This document shows, piece by piece, positions 1 to 11,800 of a stretch of DNA of 64,000 nt. The DNA lies in contig NC_054701.1 in the NCBI RefSeq assembly GCF_016097555.1, positions 34,444,413 through 34,508,412 of the forward strand, read 5' to 3'. Origin of the DNA: Gigantopelta aegis. Taxonomy: Eukaryota; Mollusca; Gastropoda; Neomphalida; Peltospiridae. A model generated the notes under the pieces. That model saw nothing but the letters and a program-made list of their open reading frames with translations. It was not told the origin of the DNA and ran no database searches. Positions within the stretch are counted from its first letter, which is position 1; each line of letters opens with the position of its first letter. The translations under genes and the position numbers were made by a program.

Positions 1-75
1 CTTTGACCCACTTGGTGTACTGCCATCTAAAACGTACTAAGCAATTAAAACCCAAGACATTCAAAATTCTGGCGT

Positions 76-252
76 GTGTGAGGCCATGGTATGAGCTGTC
101 TTGTCTGTGAGAAACTGCATATAAGAGATCCCTTGCCGCTAATGGAAAAATGTAGCAAGAATTCTACATAAAAAAATTTACTAAATGTTTGACATCCAAT
201 AGTCGATCGTGATTAAGAAATCAATGTGCTCTAGTCATGTCGATAAACAAAA
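76..252 (+). mobile_element. SINE, 5'-truncated (GTTAAACAAAAC tail type)
   Basis: Body GGCCATGGTATGAGCTGTC, GATCCCTTGCCGCTAATGG and tail GACATCCAATAGTCGATCG, GTGCTCTAGTCATGTCGATA. Head missing. Sequence 253-294 shows nothing else. Confidence 0.75.
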
Positions 253-294
253 GCAGAATTTGCATTTGTTTGTTTCCTAGACCATGATCTTTGT

Positions 295-388
295 CCTGGA
301 CAGACAGCCCACATAGCTGAGGTGTGTTTCCATATCGGCGTACTTGAACCTTATGTGGATATAAGAACGAAAATAATTGCTAGTAGGC
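295..388 (+). mobile_element. SINE tail fragment (GTTCTGGG/ATATAAG type)
   Basis: CTGGACAGACAGCCCACATAG, ACTTGAACCTTATGTGG and ATATAAGAACGAAAATAA match the tail of the SINEs at 30420-31013 and 42276-42508, reversed. It is followed by (CAAA)n to 420. From 421 to 820 I see no feature. Confidence 0.6.
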
Positions 389-827
389 CTAATAAACAAA
401 CAAACAAACAAACAAACAAAAACGTTACCATCTTGAAAATAGCTATGTGTCTATATTTTGTTTTCGTTGCTCCATTTTATCGTCGGTATATCAATTTTGT
501 TTTCAGGGTTTTTTCCCCAGCTATTACTTGCTTGGCGGACAGGTTTACTTCGGGCTAAGCACATTCATCAAGTCAAATTTTATAATTGTAAATCCCAAAT
601 CGATGGCTGTTGCAAACTAATAAATATTTCCAAAGATCAAATGCGAAGTAGCCTAAATGATGGTAACTTCAGTCTATGAATTATATATTGTACACATGGT
701 CATGCTATTTTAAAAGACGTTCGACGCAAATGTAAAATTTAAAATGTATCTTGTTTTGAGGAAAACTCTTCATAATATACAGATTGACAATAGATGTATA
801 ACAATAACAATAAAAAGGAAATTATGA

Positions 828-1545
828 AACAAGATGAAGAAAAAGAAGAAGAAGATGATGATTATGATGATAATGATATAGTAGTATTAGTGGCAGAGGG
901 CAGCAGCAGCAGTAGCAGTAGTTGTAGTAGTAGTTGTAGTTGTAGTAGTTGTAGTTTGATGGTGTGGTAGAGGTGCTGGTGGCGGTGGTGCCGTAAAACA
1001 AGAACAAGAAGAAGAAAAGAAAAGAAACAACAAAAAGAAAAGAGAAACAAGAAGAAGAAAAGAAACAACAAGAAGAAGAAAAGAAACCAGAAGAAGAAAA
1101 GAAACAACAAAAAGAAAAGAAACAACAAAAACAACAAGAAGAAATGAAAGAACAAGAAGAAAAGAAACTTGTAAGAAGAAAAGAAACAACAAAAAGAAAA
1201 GAAACGTGTAAGAAGAAAAGAAACAACAAGAAAAAAAGAAACAACAAGAAGAAAAGAAACTTGTAAGAAGAAAAGAAAGAACAAGAAGTAAAGAAAGAAC
1301 AAGAAGAAAAGAAACTTGTAAGAAGAAAAGAAACAACAAGAAGAAAAGATAAGAAACAACAAGAAGAAAAGAAAAGAAACAACAAGAAGAAAAGAAACTT
1401 GTAAGAAGAAAAGAAAAGAAAGAAGAAGAAGAAGAAAGAAAGATGAAGAGGAAATAAACAAGAAGAAAAAGAAGAAGAAAGAAGTTCTAGAAGAAGAAGT
1501 AAAACAAAAGTAGAAGAAGAACGTTAAAAAGAAAAAAGAAAGTCG
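828..1545 (+). repeat. Polypurine tract, degenerate GAA/GAAAA repeats
   Basis: About 700 bases that are almost all A and G on this strand with scattered C. Units such as AACAACAAGAAGAAAAGAAA and AACTTGTAAGAAG recur. Long open frames on the other strand (Phe/Leu/Ser-rich) are repeat artefacts. Confidence 0.9.
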
Positions 1546-3508
1546 TAAAATATAACAGATATCTTACCGATTTTAGTCTCAACTACAGCAAACACTCAAC
1601 TGCAAAAATGTACAAGTCAGTTTCCAAGAAAAGAAAAATCCCTGGTCTAAATTAAACCCCACCAAGCCACGGGTATGACGACCATATTCAGATTTGGCTG
1701 TCTACTCCTTTTTTTCATTTATCTTCGTTATCATTCACTGATCGATGTTACCTACACGTTCCGCCAGTCTTCATATGAAAAGCGAGACTGGCGTTTCAAT
1801 ACATTTTTTTAACCGAACGCTCCAAAACTCGTAGTCCGTAAATTGAAATTAAACAGTTTTATGAACGCCCGAGGCCGCATGAAGTATATAGCTAAGATTA
1901 GTGGTTATTGCCGTCCTACCACCACTCATTATGTATCCGCCTATTCGCTTCGCTAGAGCCACGAACAGGTTTTAGAAGGGTTCGTTTCTATAACACTTAG
2001 TTCCTATTTTCGTTCGCCAAAAGGTCATTCAAAACAGAATGACTTTACAAGTCTTTGAAGGTATCTTTTTATAAAGTTAGTTCATCTTATAGAAGAAAAA
2101 AATGAAACTGTATACACAAAAGGGATAGGCAAAGAAAAAAAGAGAGGAAATAATAAAAGAGAGTGAGAGAAAAAAAGAAGGTAAATAAAAATAGATGAAG
2201 CAGTAGGGTATTTTCATTCGTGCACAATGATTATAATGCTCAGAGAACTTGCACTTAAAATATCTTTTGTGATAAGTAAAATACAAGTTTCGTATATTAA
2301 TGCTGTGCGGTTATTTTTGGATTGCAGTCTAAACTAAAGTGGAATGTTTGCTTAACGATAGAAAATACCTTATCCATTTCACTTTATCTCGATTAGCAAT
2401 ACAAAATTAAAATTACACCTCCTCCCCACACCCGAAATCCCCCTCCCCCCAAAAAAAAAACAAAAAACCCCAAAAACAAACAAAAAACAACAACAAAAAC
2501 ACCGACCAACAAACAAAAAAACAAAACAAGAAAAATAAACTTGAATAAAAAAGATAAATTATACCTTTAAAGTTTTAAAATTGAATTAAGTTTGAATTTT
2601 CTACATTCTTAATTTAAAAATAAATAAATAAAACGTTTACGTTCAATTAAAGAATAATACAGGTTGGAACTAACAGACCATCCCGCAATATTTTTTTATA
2701 TCCCCAGCGATACTTAAGTCAAATATATAACTTAAATATTACACCTACCGTGATTTCATAAATATCAACTACTAATACTCTGACGTCTAGAATGAATCGT
2801 CATCTATTTTAAATGTTCTAGATATATATATATACAAAGTATATTGAGGGACATAAATAACGCAATATGAATTTTAGTTACGAATTATTAAGTACAGAAT
2901 CGATATGGCAATTTCAAATTTATATGTGTTAAATAATGTGTATGTAATTCAATTATACTGTTTTTTTCCAGCCCTACTCAACTCAAGTTTGTTACCAAGA
3001 CTTCATTTCTCCGCATGCTTAATGTATGTGATGTGACATTTCTGTAAGAAAATATTCAGTCAAATATTCTTTGAATTATTTATGCTTCTCAGTATGTGTT
3101 ATTATTTTTATTCACTGTTGTCCATATTGTTCCAACTTCCCTGAGAAAGACGTGTCCGGTTGCTATACAGTAACTCCAATAGCTCACGCCCAATAACACT
3201 AAACACGTTTTAAACCCACAGTCATGTTTTTACGCCCTTGGTGAACTCAAATTCGAGGGGAAATTATCGTCTGCTGACGATATCTCCGTTGTTGGGTTTG
3301 TTTTGTGTGTTTTTGTTTTTGTTTTGTTTTTTTCCTTATAATTTGTGTTAATAGTTATCTTTGCTAGCTTGAAAACAAAAGCGTTATGATGGTCAAAATG
3401 TTGTGTCACCGTTCTTTAAAAGAAGTAAATGCATTAATTTTTTTCATTTAATAAACACATGATTTTCTGAGCACTTCAGATAGCGGTGCACATTTTATAA
3501 CATTATTA
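1546..3508. other. AT-rich intergenic DNA, no gene seen
   Basis: Contains a small hairpin with arms around CGCCAGTCTTC/GAGACTGGCG (1760-1794) and A/C-rich low-complexity sequence at 2430-2545. No coding signal or known repeat found. Confidence 0.6.
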
Positions 3509-3826
3509 GCGGAATTTAGCTCAGTCGGCTAAGTGCCTCACTTGAGGTGCTTGCGTCGCAGAATCGAACCACCTTGGTAGATCCATTCAACTGACTGGGG
3601 TTTTTTTCTCGTTCCAGCCAGTGTACATCAACTGGACAAAGGCCGCGGTATGTGCTTTCCTGTCTGTGGGAAAGTGCTTATAAAAGATCCCTTGCTGCAT
3701 TAGGAAAAATGTAGCGGGTTTCCTTTGATGCCTACGTGTCAGAATTAACAAATGTTTGACATCCAATAGCCGATGATTAATTAATCTATGTGCTCTAGAG
3801 GTGTCGATAAACAAAACAAATTCTTT
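3509..3826 (+). mobile_element. Full-length tRNA-headed SINE
   Basis: The head has a pol III A box (TAGCTCAGTCGG) and a B box-like AGAATCGAACC. The body has CTCGTTCCAGCCAGTG and AAAAGATCCCTTGCTGC, and the tail GACATCCAATAGCCGATG...GATAAACAAAACAAA. Confidence 0.85.
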
Positions 3827-3879
3827 TTTTTAACATTAATTCCCCTTTAGCGCACTCTCACTTCTCAGCAAGAACTAAT

Positions 3880-4432
3880 GTTCGGTCCAAATATTCGAAT
3901 ATTCGCTCGCTAAATTGCTATTCGAAATATTCGAATAGTATTTTCAAGTATTCGAAAATCTGGAGATTTTAGGTCGTATGAGGAAAATGAATCAAAATGA
4001 GATGGATAATGTGGTTTCTTTTAATTATAAAATCGGCCAGTGATCACTTGATGCGCGGTCGGTTAGGGATCTATCTCCGTCGGGTGGCCCATAGGGGTAT
4101 TTCTCGTGGGATGGTGCATATAAAAGATCCCTTGTTACTAATAGAAACATGCAGCGGGTTTCCTCTCTAAAACTATATTTCAAAACTGCCAAATCTTTGA
4201 CATCTAATAGCCGATGATTAATAAATCAATGTGCTCTAGTGGTGTCGTTAAACAAAACAAACTGTTTAAACTTGCTTTTGGGGCGTTATTAAAAGTCATT
4301 TATACATGTCAAACTATAAAAACACCACGTTAGTTTGATGAGTCAGTTGTTGTTGGTTTGGTATTCGAATATTCGATCATCATTTTCATCGAATGTTCGA
4401 ATATCATTTTCTGGTCAAATATCGAACACTAG
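3880..4432. mobile_element. MITE with TTCGAATATTCG inverted ends, split by a SINE
   Basis: Left end GTTCGGTCCAAATATTCGAA and right end, reversed, GTTCGATATTTGACC, with repeated ATTCGAATA on both sides. Non-coding; possibly hAT-type by its TAGTGTTCG-like ends (recalled, not checked). A SINE occupies 4038-4262. From 4433 to 5220 no feature is seen. Confidence 0.55.
4038..4262 (+). mobile_element. SINE nested in MITE
   Basis: Partial tRNA head (GATGCGCGGTCGG), GATCCCTTGTTACTAATAG and tail CCGATGATTAATAAATCAAT...GTTAAACAAAACAAAC. It has a short internal deletion. Confidence 0.75.
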
Positions 4433-5377
4433 CAGGAACCTATTTTCCTCTATATAGGTATATATAGGGACTTTTTTTCTTTCTTTTTATCAGTATTATT
4501 AAATAATTTCGAAAAAAATCTTCAATGTATTTTTCATCGTTTAAATTAACACAACGGCCTTGACTATAATTATGCAGTTCTCATCATGACGAGTGCCGTC
4601 GGTGGGGAAGGATATGCTTAGCTTCTGCCCTGTCTTATGCCGGTTTAGATTTGTCAAACCTGTTTTAGAAGTGGCAGTTTTCCCAGAGACAAACTTAGGC
4701 TAGTATATCTGCACAAGACAAAGTCCAAAGGATATATGTCTTTAACCGACGCGATGATGTAGCCTACGTATACTATGTAGGCCTACTTGTAAATCAAGGC
4801 CACGTACTAGTACTCCTTTTTCCACTCTGTCAGACGGAACAAATCTGAATGGTATAGCCGTATTTTATGCACAAAACAGTGTGAAGGAAATTTAACAGTA
4901 TTTACATAATTAAAGTCGCAGACCCTGGTTTTAACCCGTGAAAATAGACACTAAGTTTGGTTAACCGACAAACCTGTACACATTTGGATAAAGTTGCAAA
5001 AGTGAAACAACCTACAGTCTGTGATGGTAAAACGGGGAAATACCTTTAAAAACAGACTAGGACACGTCTCGTCTGTTACTTCTCAGAGGTAGGCCTACGT
5101 AATAAACGGCTGTAAGCCTTAATATTTTAGTGAAAAATACACCGTAGTTTCAGGCATGGCAGAAGCATGTAGACATTGGCAGGGGTGACTAAGATCTGAG
5201 TTTCTAGAGTGTTTCGTGCTACAGCTCGCCCCCCCCCCCACCCCCCGCCCCGCTCCGCCGTGCCTGAATGTCACTTTAATAATCTATCTAAAAAATAAAG
5301 AAACTGTTTACTATATGTCACGATTCAGTAGGCCTACATAGCTTGTATAACTGGTTTTAATAGAACACGTTAAGTGT

Positions 5378-5403
5378 GTGTGTGTGTGCGTGCGTGCGCG
5401 CGC

Positions 5404-5435
<32 letters not shown>
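5378..5435. repeat. (GT)n microsatellite
   Basis: GT dinucleotides with a GCGT/CGCG interruption. A C-rich run lies at 5228-5250. Both are upstream of TEX264. Confidence 0.9.
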
Positions 5436-5437
<2 letters not shown>

Positions 5438-5537
5438 AAAAATAAAATAAAATAGTTCAACAGACGGAGATTGACACTTTAATTTTGTCACCGATGTTTT
5501 TCAACACCTAGGGGAGACAACTCTATAACTTTTGGTA

Positions 5538-5545
5538 ACTTCCGG
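5538..5545 (+). promoter_or_regulatory. Possible ETS/GABP site in TEX264 5' region
   Basis: ACTTCCGG, the reverse complement of the ETS core CCGGAAGT, lies 20 bases before the start codon. Such sites close to the transcription start are common in housekeeping promoters of animals. One short match is weak evidence. Confidence 0.3.
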
Positions 5546-5564
5546 GTCTATATCTTCCTTCAAG

Positions 5565-5825
5565 ATGGAAGAAACTGGTTTGATTTTTGTCGGAATTATT
5601 GGTTTACTTTTATGTCTTCTCATAACAATATTTATACTGGTAGTTTATTCTGGCTTGTTTCTTACCCCAGAAGTTGGAGCAGGCCATCCTCATTTTGGTG
5701 AAATTGTCGTAGCATACAAGTTTTGTCGTGGGTCGTACAAAGAAGCTGGTCCGTTATTCACCGAAGTAGCTATAATAGCGCCAGACAACAAAGCCATTGG
5801 CATATATTACGACGACCCACAGTTG
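5565..5825 (+). CDS. TEX264: TEX264 exon 1: ER anchor and start of GyrI-like domain
   Basis: Encodes 87 residues starting MEETGLIFVG, then a long hydrophobic helix and VAYKF...LFTE...YYDDPQL. The end at 5825 is chosen because joining it to exon 2 gives YYDDPQL-VKADDLRYIVG, the same length as the human stretch between YYDNP and VGSILSE. The donor GTTGGT is weak; GTACTG four bases on would break the frame. Confidence 0.88.
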
Positions 5826-8800
5826 GTTGGTACTGTTTAATTATTATAATTGATTTTAAAACATAGCTGAGTTTTATGAGTCTTAAAGGAACTGTCCCGA
5901 CTTTGCTACCATTGTCTTTTTAATAACTAAGTTACTAACATTGCACGTTTTAAATAAAAAGAACTTTGTTTTGTTTACCAACACCACTAGAGCACATTGA
6001 TTAATTAATAATCACCAATCGGATGTCAATACATTTGGTAATTCTGACACATCGTCATCGGAGGAAACCTGCTACATTTTTCCTAATGCAGCAAGGAATC
6101 TTTTAATAGTTTTATATCCCACAGACAGGAAAGCACATAACAAGGCCTTTGACCGGTTGTGATATTGGAATGAGAAAACTTAAAAAAAAAAAATGTTCAT
6201 GTTTAGAATAGCCTGACTCAATATCAGTGACTCCATATTCAATATGTTTCTGGTTGTCCTAAAGTTTGTACTAGCTAAAACTTCATTTTACTTCCTATAT
6301 TTTTTCTTATGTTCCAAATTTTTGGGAGGTAAAATCGGTAGGAGTTTCCTTTGGCACTGTCACGTATAAAGAACATTATAAATACTTATCACAGAGAGTT
6401 AGGGTTAGGGTTAGTGACAGTGCCAAAGGAAAGTCCTTCCGTAAAATCAAGTCTCGGCTTTTAGAAACTTTCAGACTCGTGATCAAAAACACATTGTATT
6501 TATATACCGACACTGATATTCTAAAAACAAAATGCATTTCACAATCAATCATATAACATTTTATTCATTAAAAAGGCTCTGTCAGTTGATCCTGCCCAGA
6601 GTCAGACCACCGATCTTATCGGAGGCTGGACTCGGTGTAGGCGTATTCGAAACCATAGAGGTATATGAGAACGTTAAAACCGTATCAAAGTCTAAGCCTG
6701 TCAGTTGAAGATATGTTTTACAGCAAATCGAGACAAGTCTCTCTTAAAACCTATTCAGTAAATGGCAAGGAGTACATGTATGCATGTACCTTCTCGACAC
6801 TTAAACTGTTAAAGGTGCTGACAGTAGTTTTTACATGTAAATATTTTCGGGTATTACATGTACATGGGTTTTTTCCTGTTACTTCCACATTACTTACAAC
6901 TTTAAAAAATTAAATTGCCAATTATATAATAATCCAATGTCTTTCTGGTCGTACTGTTAGCTAAAAATACATTTTATATGGAACAGAACACCAGGGTCAG
7001 TGGCTTTAATATAACCAAAGTGTAATTATTTTTTTGTTTTACTATAAATAAACAGCAAAACAAAAAAGTACTTACAGTGCCACTCCCCATCCCCCCCCAT
7101 GAGCACTCTCACTTCACATGTCTTTTTCTATTGGCCTGAATGGATTAAAATGCTTATAAAATATAAATAATATAACTATTAATCTAAATCAGTTATTTTT
7201 GTTTGTAAATCAAAGGTTGTGGTATTTGCTAGATCCTGTCTGGGGGATGGTGCATATAAAACTAAAATATCCCTTGCTACTTATGGAAAAATTTAGTAGG
7301 TTTCCTTTTTAAGTCATTATGTAAAACTTACCAAATGTGTGACATCCAAAGCCAGTGATTAATAAATCAATGTGCTCTAGTGATGTTGTTAAACAAAACA
7401 ACTTTATGTAAGATATATATACATGTACATATATATACCAGAGTATGACAAATATTTTGAAAAGTCACTAGCCACAGGGCTAGTGGGTTTGTGAAAACCA
7501 CTAGCCCACCAAGATAAAGCACTAGCCCACCAAGATAAAGCACTAGCCCAAATTCCTGATCAATTATATAATTTTTGTAACATTACACATTTACGAGTAT
7601 AACAGTAAAATAAAACAAACACTTAAATCATGTTGTAACTTTCAGTTTTTTGTCGTGTCGTACGTTTTGTCTTTTGTCAAGTGTGATCCATCGTCATTGT
7701 CCCGTTTTCGTTTTTGCCCTCCCCCCGGGGGAAAATAATTGAGCAAACTCTTGGTTGGTATCTAAACACACTATCAAAATAATTAAATTTAAATGAGGGT
7801 ACGACAGTGTGACACACGGTAATAGATGGTTCAGTGTATTTGGTAGTTGGTTATATATTTAGGGCCTACTATTTATGTCGCCAGGAACGGTGATGCTAAA
7901 TACAGGGCATTATTCCGTGTCAGACCGATATCAAAAGAATATAACGGCGACATCTAATCCGTTGTTAATTGATGAACAAAAAAGGTCTTATCTTGTATCG
8001 GCAGCTGTGACGTATTATCCAAACCGCTACACGTAATAGGCCAAGCCGAGTCATTGCATATGCGGTTACCATTAAAGTAAATTGTTTTCCTGATTGTCGA
8101 TAACCACATGTTAGCGAAGTGTTAAATTAGAAAACAATAGGTAAATAAAACAAACACTGAAATTCAAAGCATGGCTGGGGTTTACTTGATTGAGATTAAC
8201 CTGTCGTCGCGATTGGTGATTTCCAAGTTCTTAGCCTAAAATATATGTGCGAGATTAACTACCACGTGACGTGTCTAACCAATCAAAACACGCATGTCAT
8301 TAGACTTTATTTCCTGTGCCAGAAACTTGAAAGGTAAACAATGCATGCTGTAACTGTGACGATGTAGAGATAGCATGTTACTGCAGTTTGCAAACCCTAG
8401 CTCAAGTGGATTATTATTATATACTGATTGCGTTGTTGATATTATTCGATGACAAACGTCACAATCAAATTTATTAAACGAAATTTCAGCCGAGAGAAAA
8501 AGAAAGAAAGAAAAAAAAAAAACCATGATCGAGCGATGACGAGAGGAGGGGGGAAACCACTAGCCGCTAGTGGTTTCCCCCCTCCTCTCGTCATCGCTCG
8601 ATCATGGGTTTTTTTTTTTCTTTCTTTCTTTTTCTCTCGGCTGAAATTTCGTTTAATAAATTTCTCACTAGCCCGAACTTAAAAACCACTAGCCACGGGC
8701 GTCGGGCTAGCGGATTTGTCGAACTCTGTATATACATACATATCTATGTACAATGTACATATCAGAGTATATGACAATTGTTTTTAAAAATCACTAGGCA

Positions 8801-11800
8801 CATGGCTAGTGGGTTTGTAAGTTCCACTAGCCCACCAAAATAAAGCACTAGCCCAAATTTCTGATCAGTTACAACACACTTTATATAAGGCTGAAAAACA
8901 AGAAACCCAACCCCTATAGTACCTGTTTTCTTCTTCTCCCATTTTTATGCACATGTGTATAAAATGTTTATTTATTTTTTTAGTACCGCAGGGCTTCTGT
9001 ATTATGGTAGCCCCACTCCCATGGCTAGTGATATTCAATGTTGGGCTAGTAAATAACTACTACTGCCATGCCTGATGGCTAGTGGAAAAAAAAGTCAAAT
9101 GTTGCAGTTAAATGTCTGTTTTGTAATTGACGCCATATAACCGTAAATAAAATGTGCTGAGTATGTCGTTAAATAAAACATTTCTTTCTTTCTTTCTGTT
9201 TTGTAAATATGAATATCCTGCCAGCGCTCCAACCCCTCAATGCTAGTGTTTTTAAGCTCTATCTTCCTCTTTAGGTGACATATCTGATTATTACTATTAT
9301 TTAGTAAAATTGTATTAACTTAAAGTAAAGTAGGGCTAGTGAATTTTTAATTGTGGCTAGTAAATTTTAAAAATCACTAATCCCATGGCTAGTTAATTTT
9401 CTAAAAAATTCTAGAAGCCCTGAGTACCAGTATTATTAGTATTATTTAGTGAAAATTTATCTCAACCTGTGGAGGTGAATGAAGTTTCAAAAATAAATTA
9501 GTAATTTAGGTGGGTTTTTTTTTAACTGCATGACCTACCCTATATTGTCATGTCTGATCCTAAACCATTGTCCCATTATCGCTTTTGCCCTCCACCCCCC
9601 CCCATCCCCACCCCCTCATCTGGAGTGGGTAAGTAAGTTAACAAAGTCCTCTCTCTAACCATTAAGACGTTCCTTGTGAGAAGGACTATAGGCTAAATTA
9701 ACTGGGAGTGCTCTGAAAAAACCTCAGGGGCGGGACTTGGCCCAGTGGTAAAGCGTTTGCTTGATGTGCGGTCGGCCTAGGATCGATCCCCATCGGTGGA
9801 CCCATTGGGCTATTTCTCTTTCCAGCCAGTGCACCATGACTGGTATATCAAATGCCATGTCTGTGGAATGGTGTATGTAAAAGATCCCTTGCTGCTAATC
9901 ACAAAGAAAAGGCCCATGAAGTGGCGACAGCAGGTTTCCTCTCTCAATATATGTGTGGTCCTCAAGCATATGTCCGACGCCATATAACTGTCAATAAAAT
10001 GTGTTGAGTGTGTTGTTAAATAAAACATTTTCTTCCTTCCAGAAAAAAACATCAGGGTTTTTTTCATCTAGAAAAAGGAAGTGCTTCTAAACTGAAAGGA
10101 AACCTATTCCTACATCATATTATATTTGTTTCTGTGGCAGATTGCATCCCTGTCAGACCCCACCACTCTTTAGTGGCACATTGGTTATGACAGCATTGCT
10201 AAGACTCATACATGTAAGTGCTGGGTTTGTATCTCAGTACTGACCTGTCTTGCACAGAACTAATACAGCCATGCTTGAACAGTTCTTTGGTGGAAGCATG
10301 CCAAACTTTACCAACACCCACACTCAGTACTGGCTGTAGCCTATATCTGGAGTGAGTGCGTAGTTCTCTCGTGAGGTGAAAGATACCACAGACAGCCTTA
10401 AATGATTTAATCCTTACCATAGAATTGAACTGGTCAAATGTTGTGGTACCGTATGTGTTTTCCTGTCTGGGGGAATGTGCATATAAAAGATCTCTTGCTG
10501 CTAATGGAAAAATGTGGGTTTCCACTGATGACTACAAGTCATAATTACCAAATGTTTGACATACAATAGTTGATGATTAATTAATCAATGTGCTCTAGTG
10601 GTGTCATTAAACAAAAAAACTTTACCACTGAATGGCCTCATCTCTTTTCCTGGAATTAATTGGGTTCTAGCTAAGTGGTAGAGTGACCACCTGAGGTGCA
10701 AATGGTCACAAAATTGATCTCAGTCACTTGACTCAGATTTTTCTCCCATCCCAAACTAGTATTTTAAAGGTCATGGTATGTATTTCTGTCGATGGAGAAG
10801 TGTATATAAAAGATTCCTTAAATTTAATTCTTTATCAATAAAGAGTAGCCTCTGTGGCAGCAGTGGATTTCCTCTATATATCAACCAAATGTCGAAATAA
10901 CACATTTTACTACACACCAAATATATGTACATGTACATGTGTAGCTGCAGTTTACAATGTGCTGAGGTTAAACAAATATTCCTTTCCTTTCTCTTGTTCT
11001 TACTGTTAAAATAAGCATGAAAATACTTTTATATTTATTTAAATTTTTCAGGTCAAGGCTGATGACCTCAGGTACATAGTTGGATCAATACTGTCTGAAG
11101 ATAACTCGGAAATAGATGAAGACTTGAAGAAAAAGTTTCTCGATAAGGATTTTAAGCTGCACACGTTGCCCCTAGTCACCAATGTTGTGAAGACGACATT
11201 CCCCTACATAAGTCTTCTTTCTATTTTCATTGCCATTTACAAAGTTTATCCAAGGATTGGAGCCTATGTTGAGGTAAGTAAGTGTGTGTAAAATATACAT
11301 GTATTTCAAGGCCTCATGACTACAAATTTTATGAAAAACGCTTTTTCATTTTCATGTCATGCAATCATAACCCATCAGAACATTATTTTGATAATCATGG
11401 TACCTTATTAGTAGATATGGATTATGTTAAATAATGGATAATTAATCCAGGATTCAAACTTAAGAATTTGGTATCTATTAGCAAATTTCAAAAGATTTTG
11501 CCATAATTGTGATAACACATCGTGACCGTATAAATATAATAAAGTACCTGCATTAAAAAGTTACTAATTTTGGGTGGTGGGGTCATAAGTCTTAAACTGT
11601 AATACATGTGCACTTTATGCTAATAAAGGTTCTTGTTGCTTTCTTTCTTTTCTTTTCTTTTTTGGGAGGGTGGGGGGGGAGTTCCCATTCATAAGTAAAT
11701 ATATACTCATTTATAAGTGACACAATATTCATTTGTTTTTAATGCTGTTAAATTGTTGTAATAGGTAATATGGATTATTTTTATAACTTAGGTGGTTTTA

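Noticed and set aside
822-1461. Overlapping minus-strand frames rich in Phe, Leu and Ser
   Set aside because: Translation of a polypurine tract; several frames are open at once because the repeat lacks stops.
9726-10040. Free tRNA genes
   Set aside because: The A and B boxes seen here and at 3509, 41240, 45700, 61753 are heads of SINEs with the same body and tail; none folds as a stand-alone tRNA with a clear anticodon arm and 3' end.
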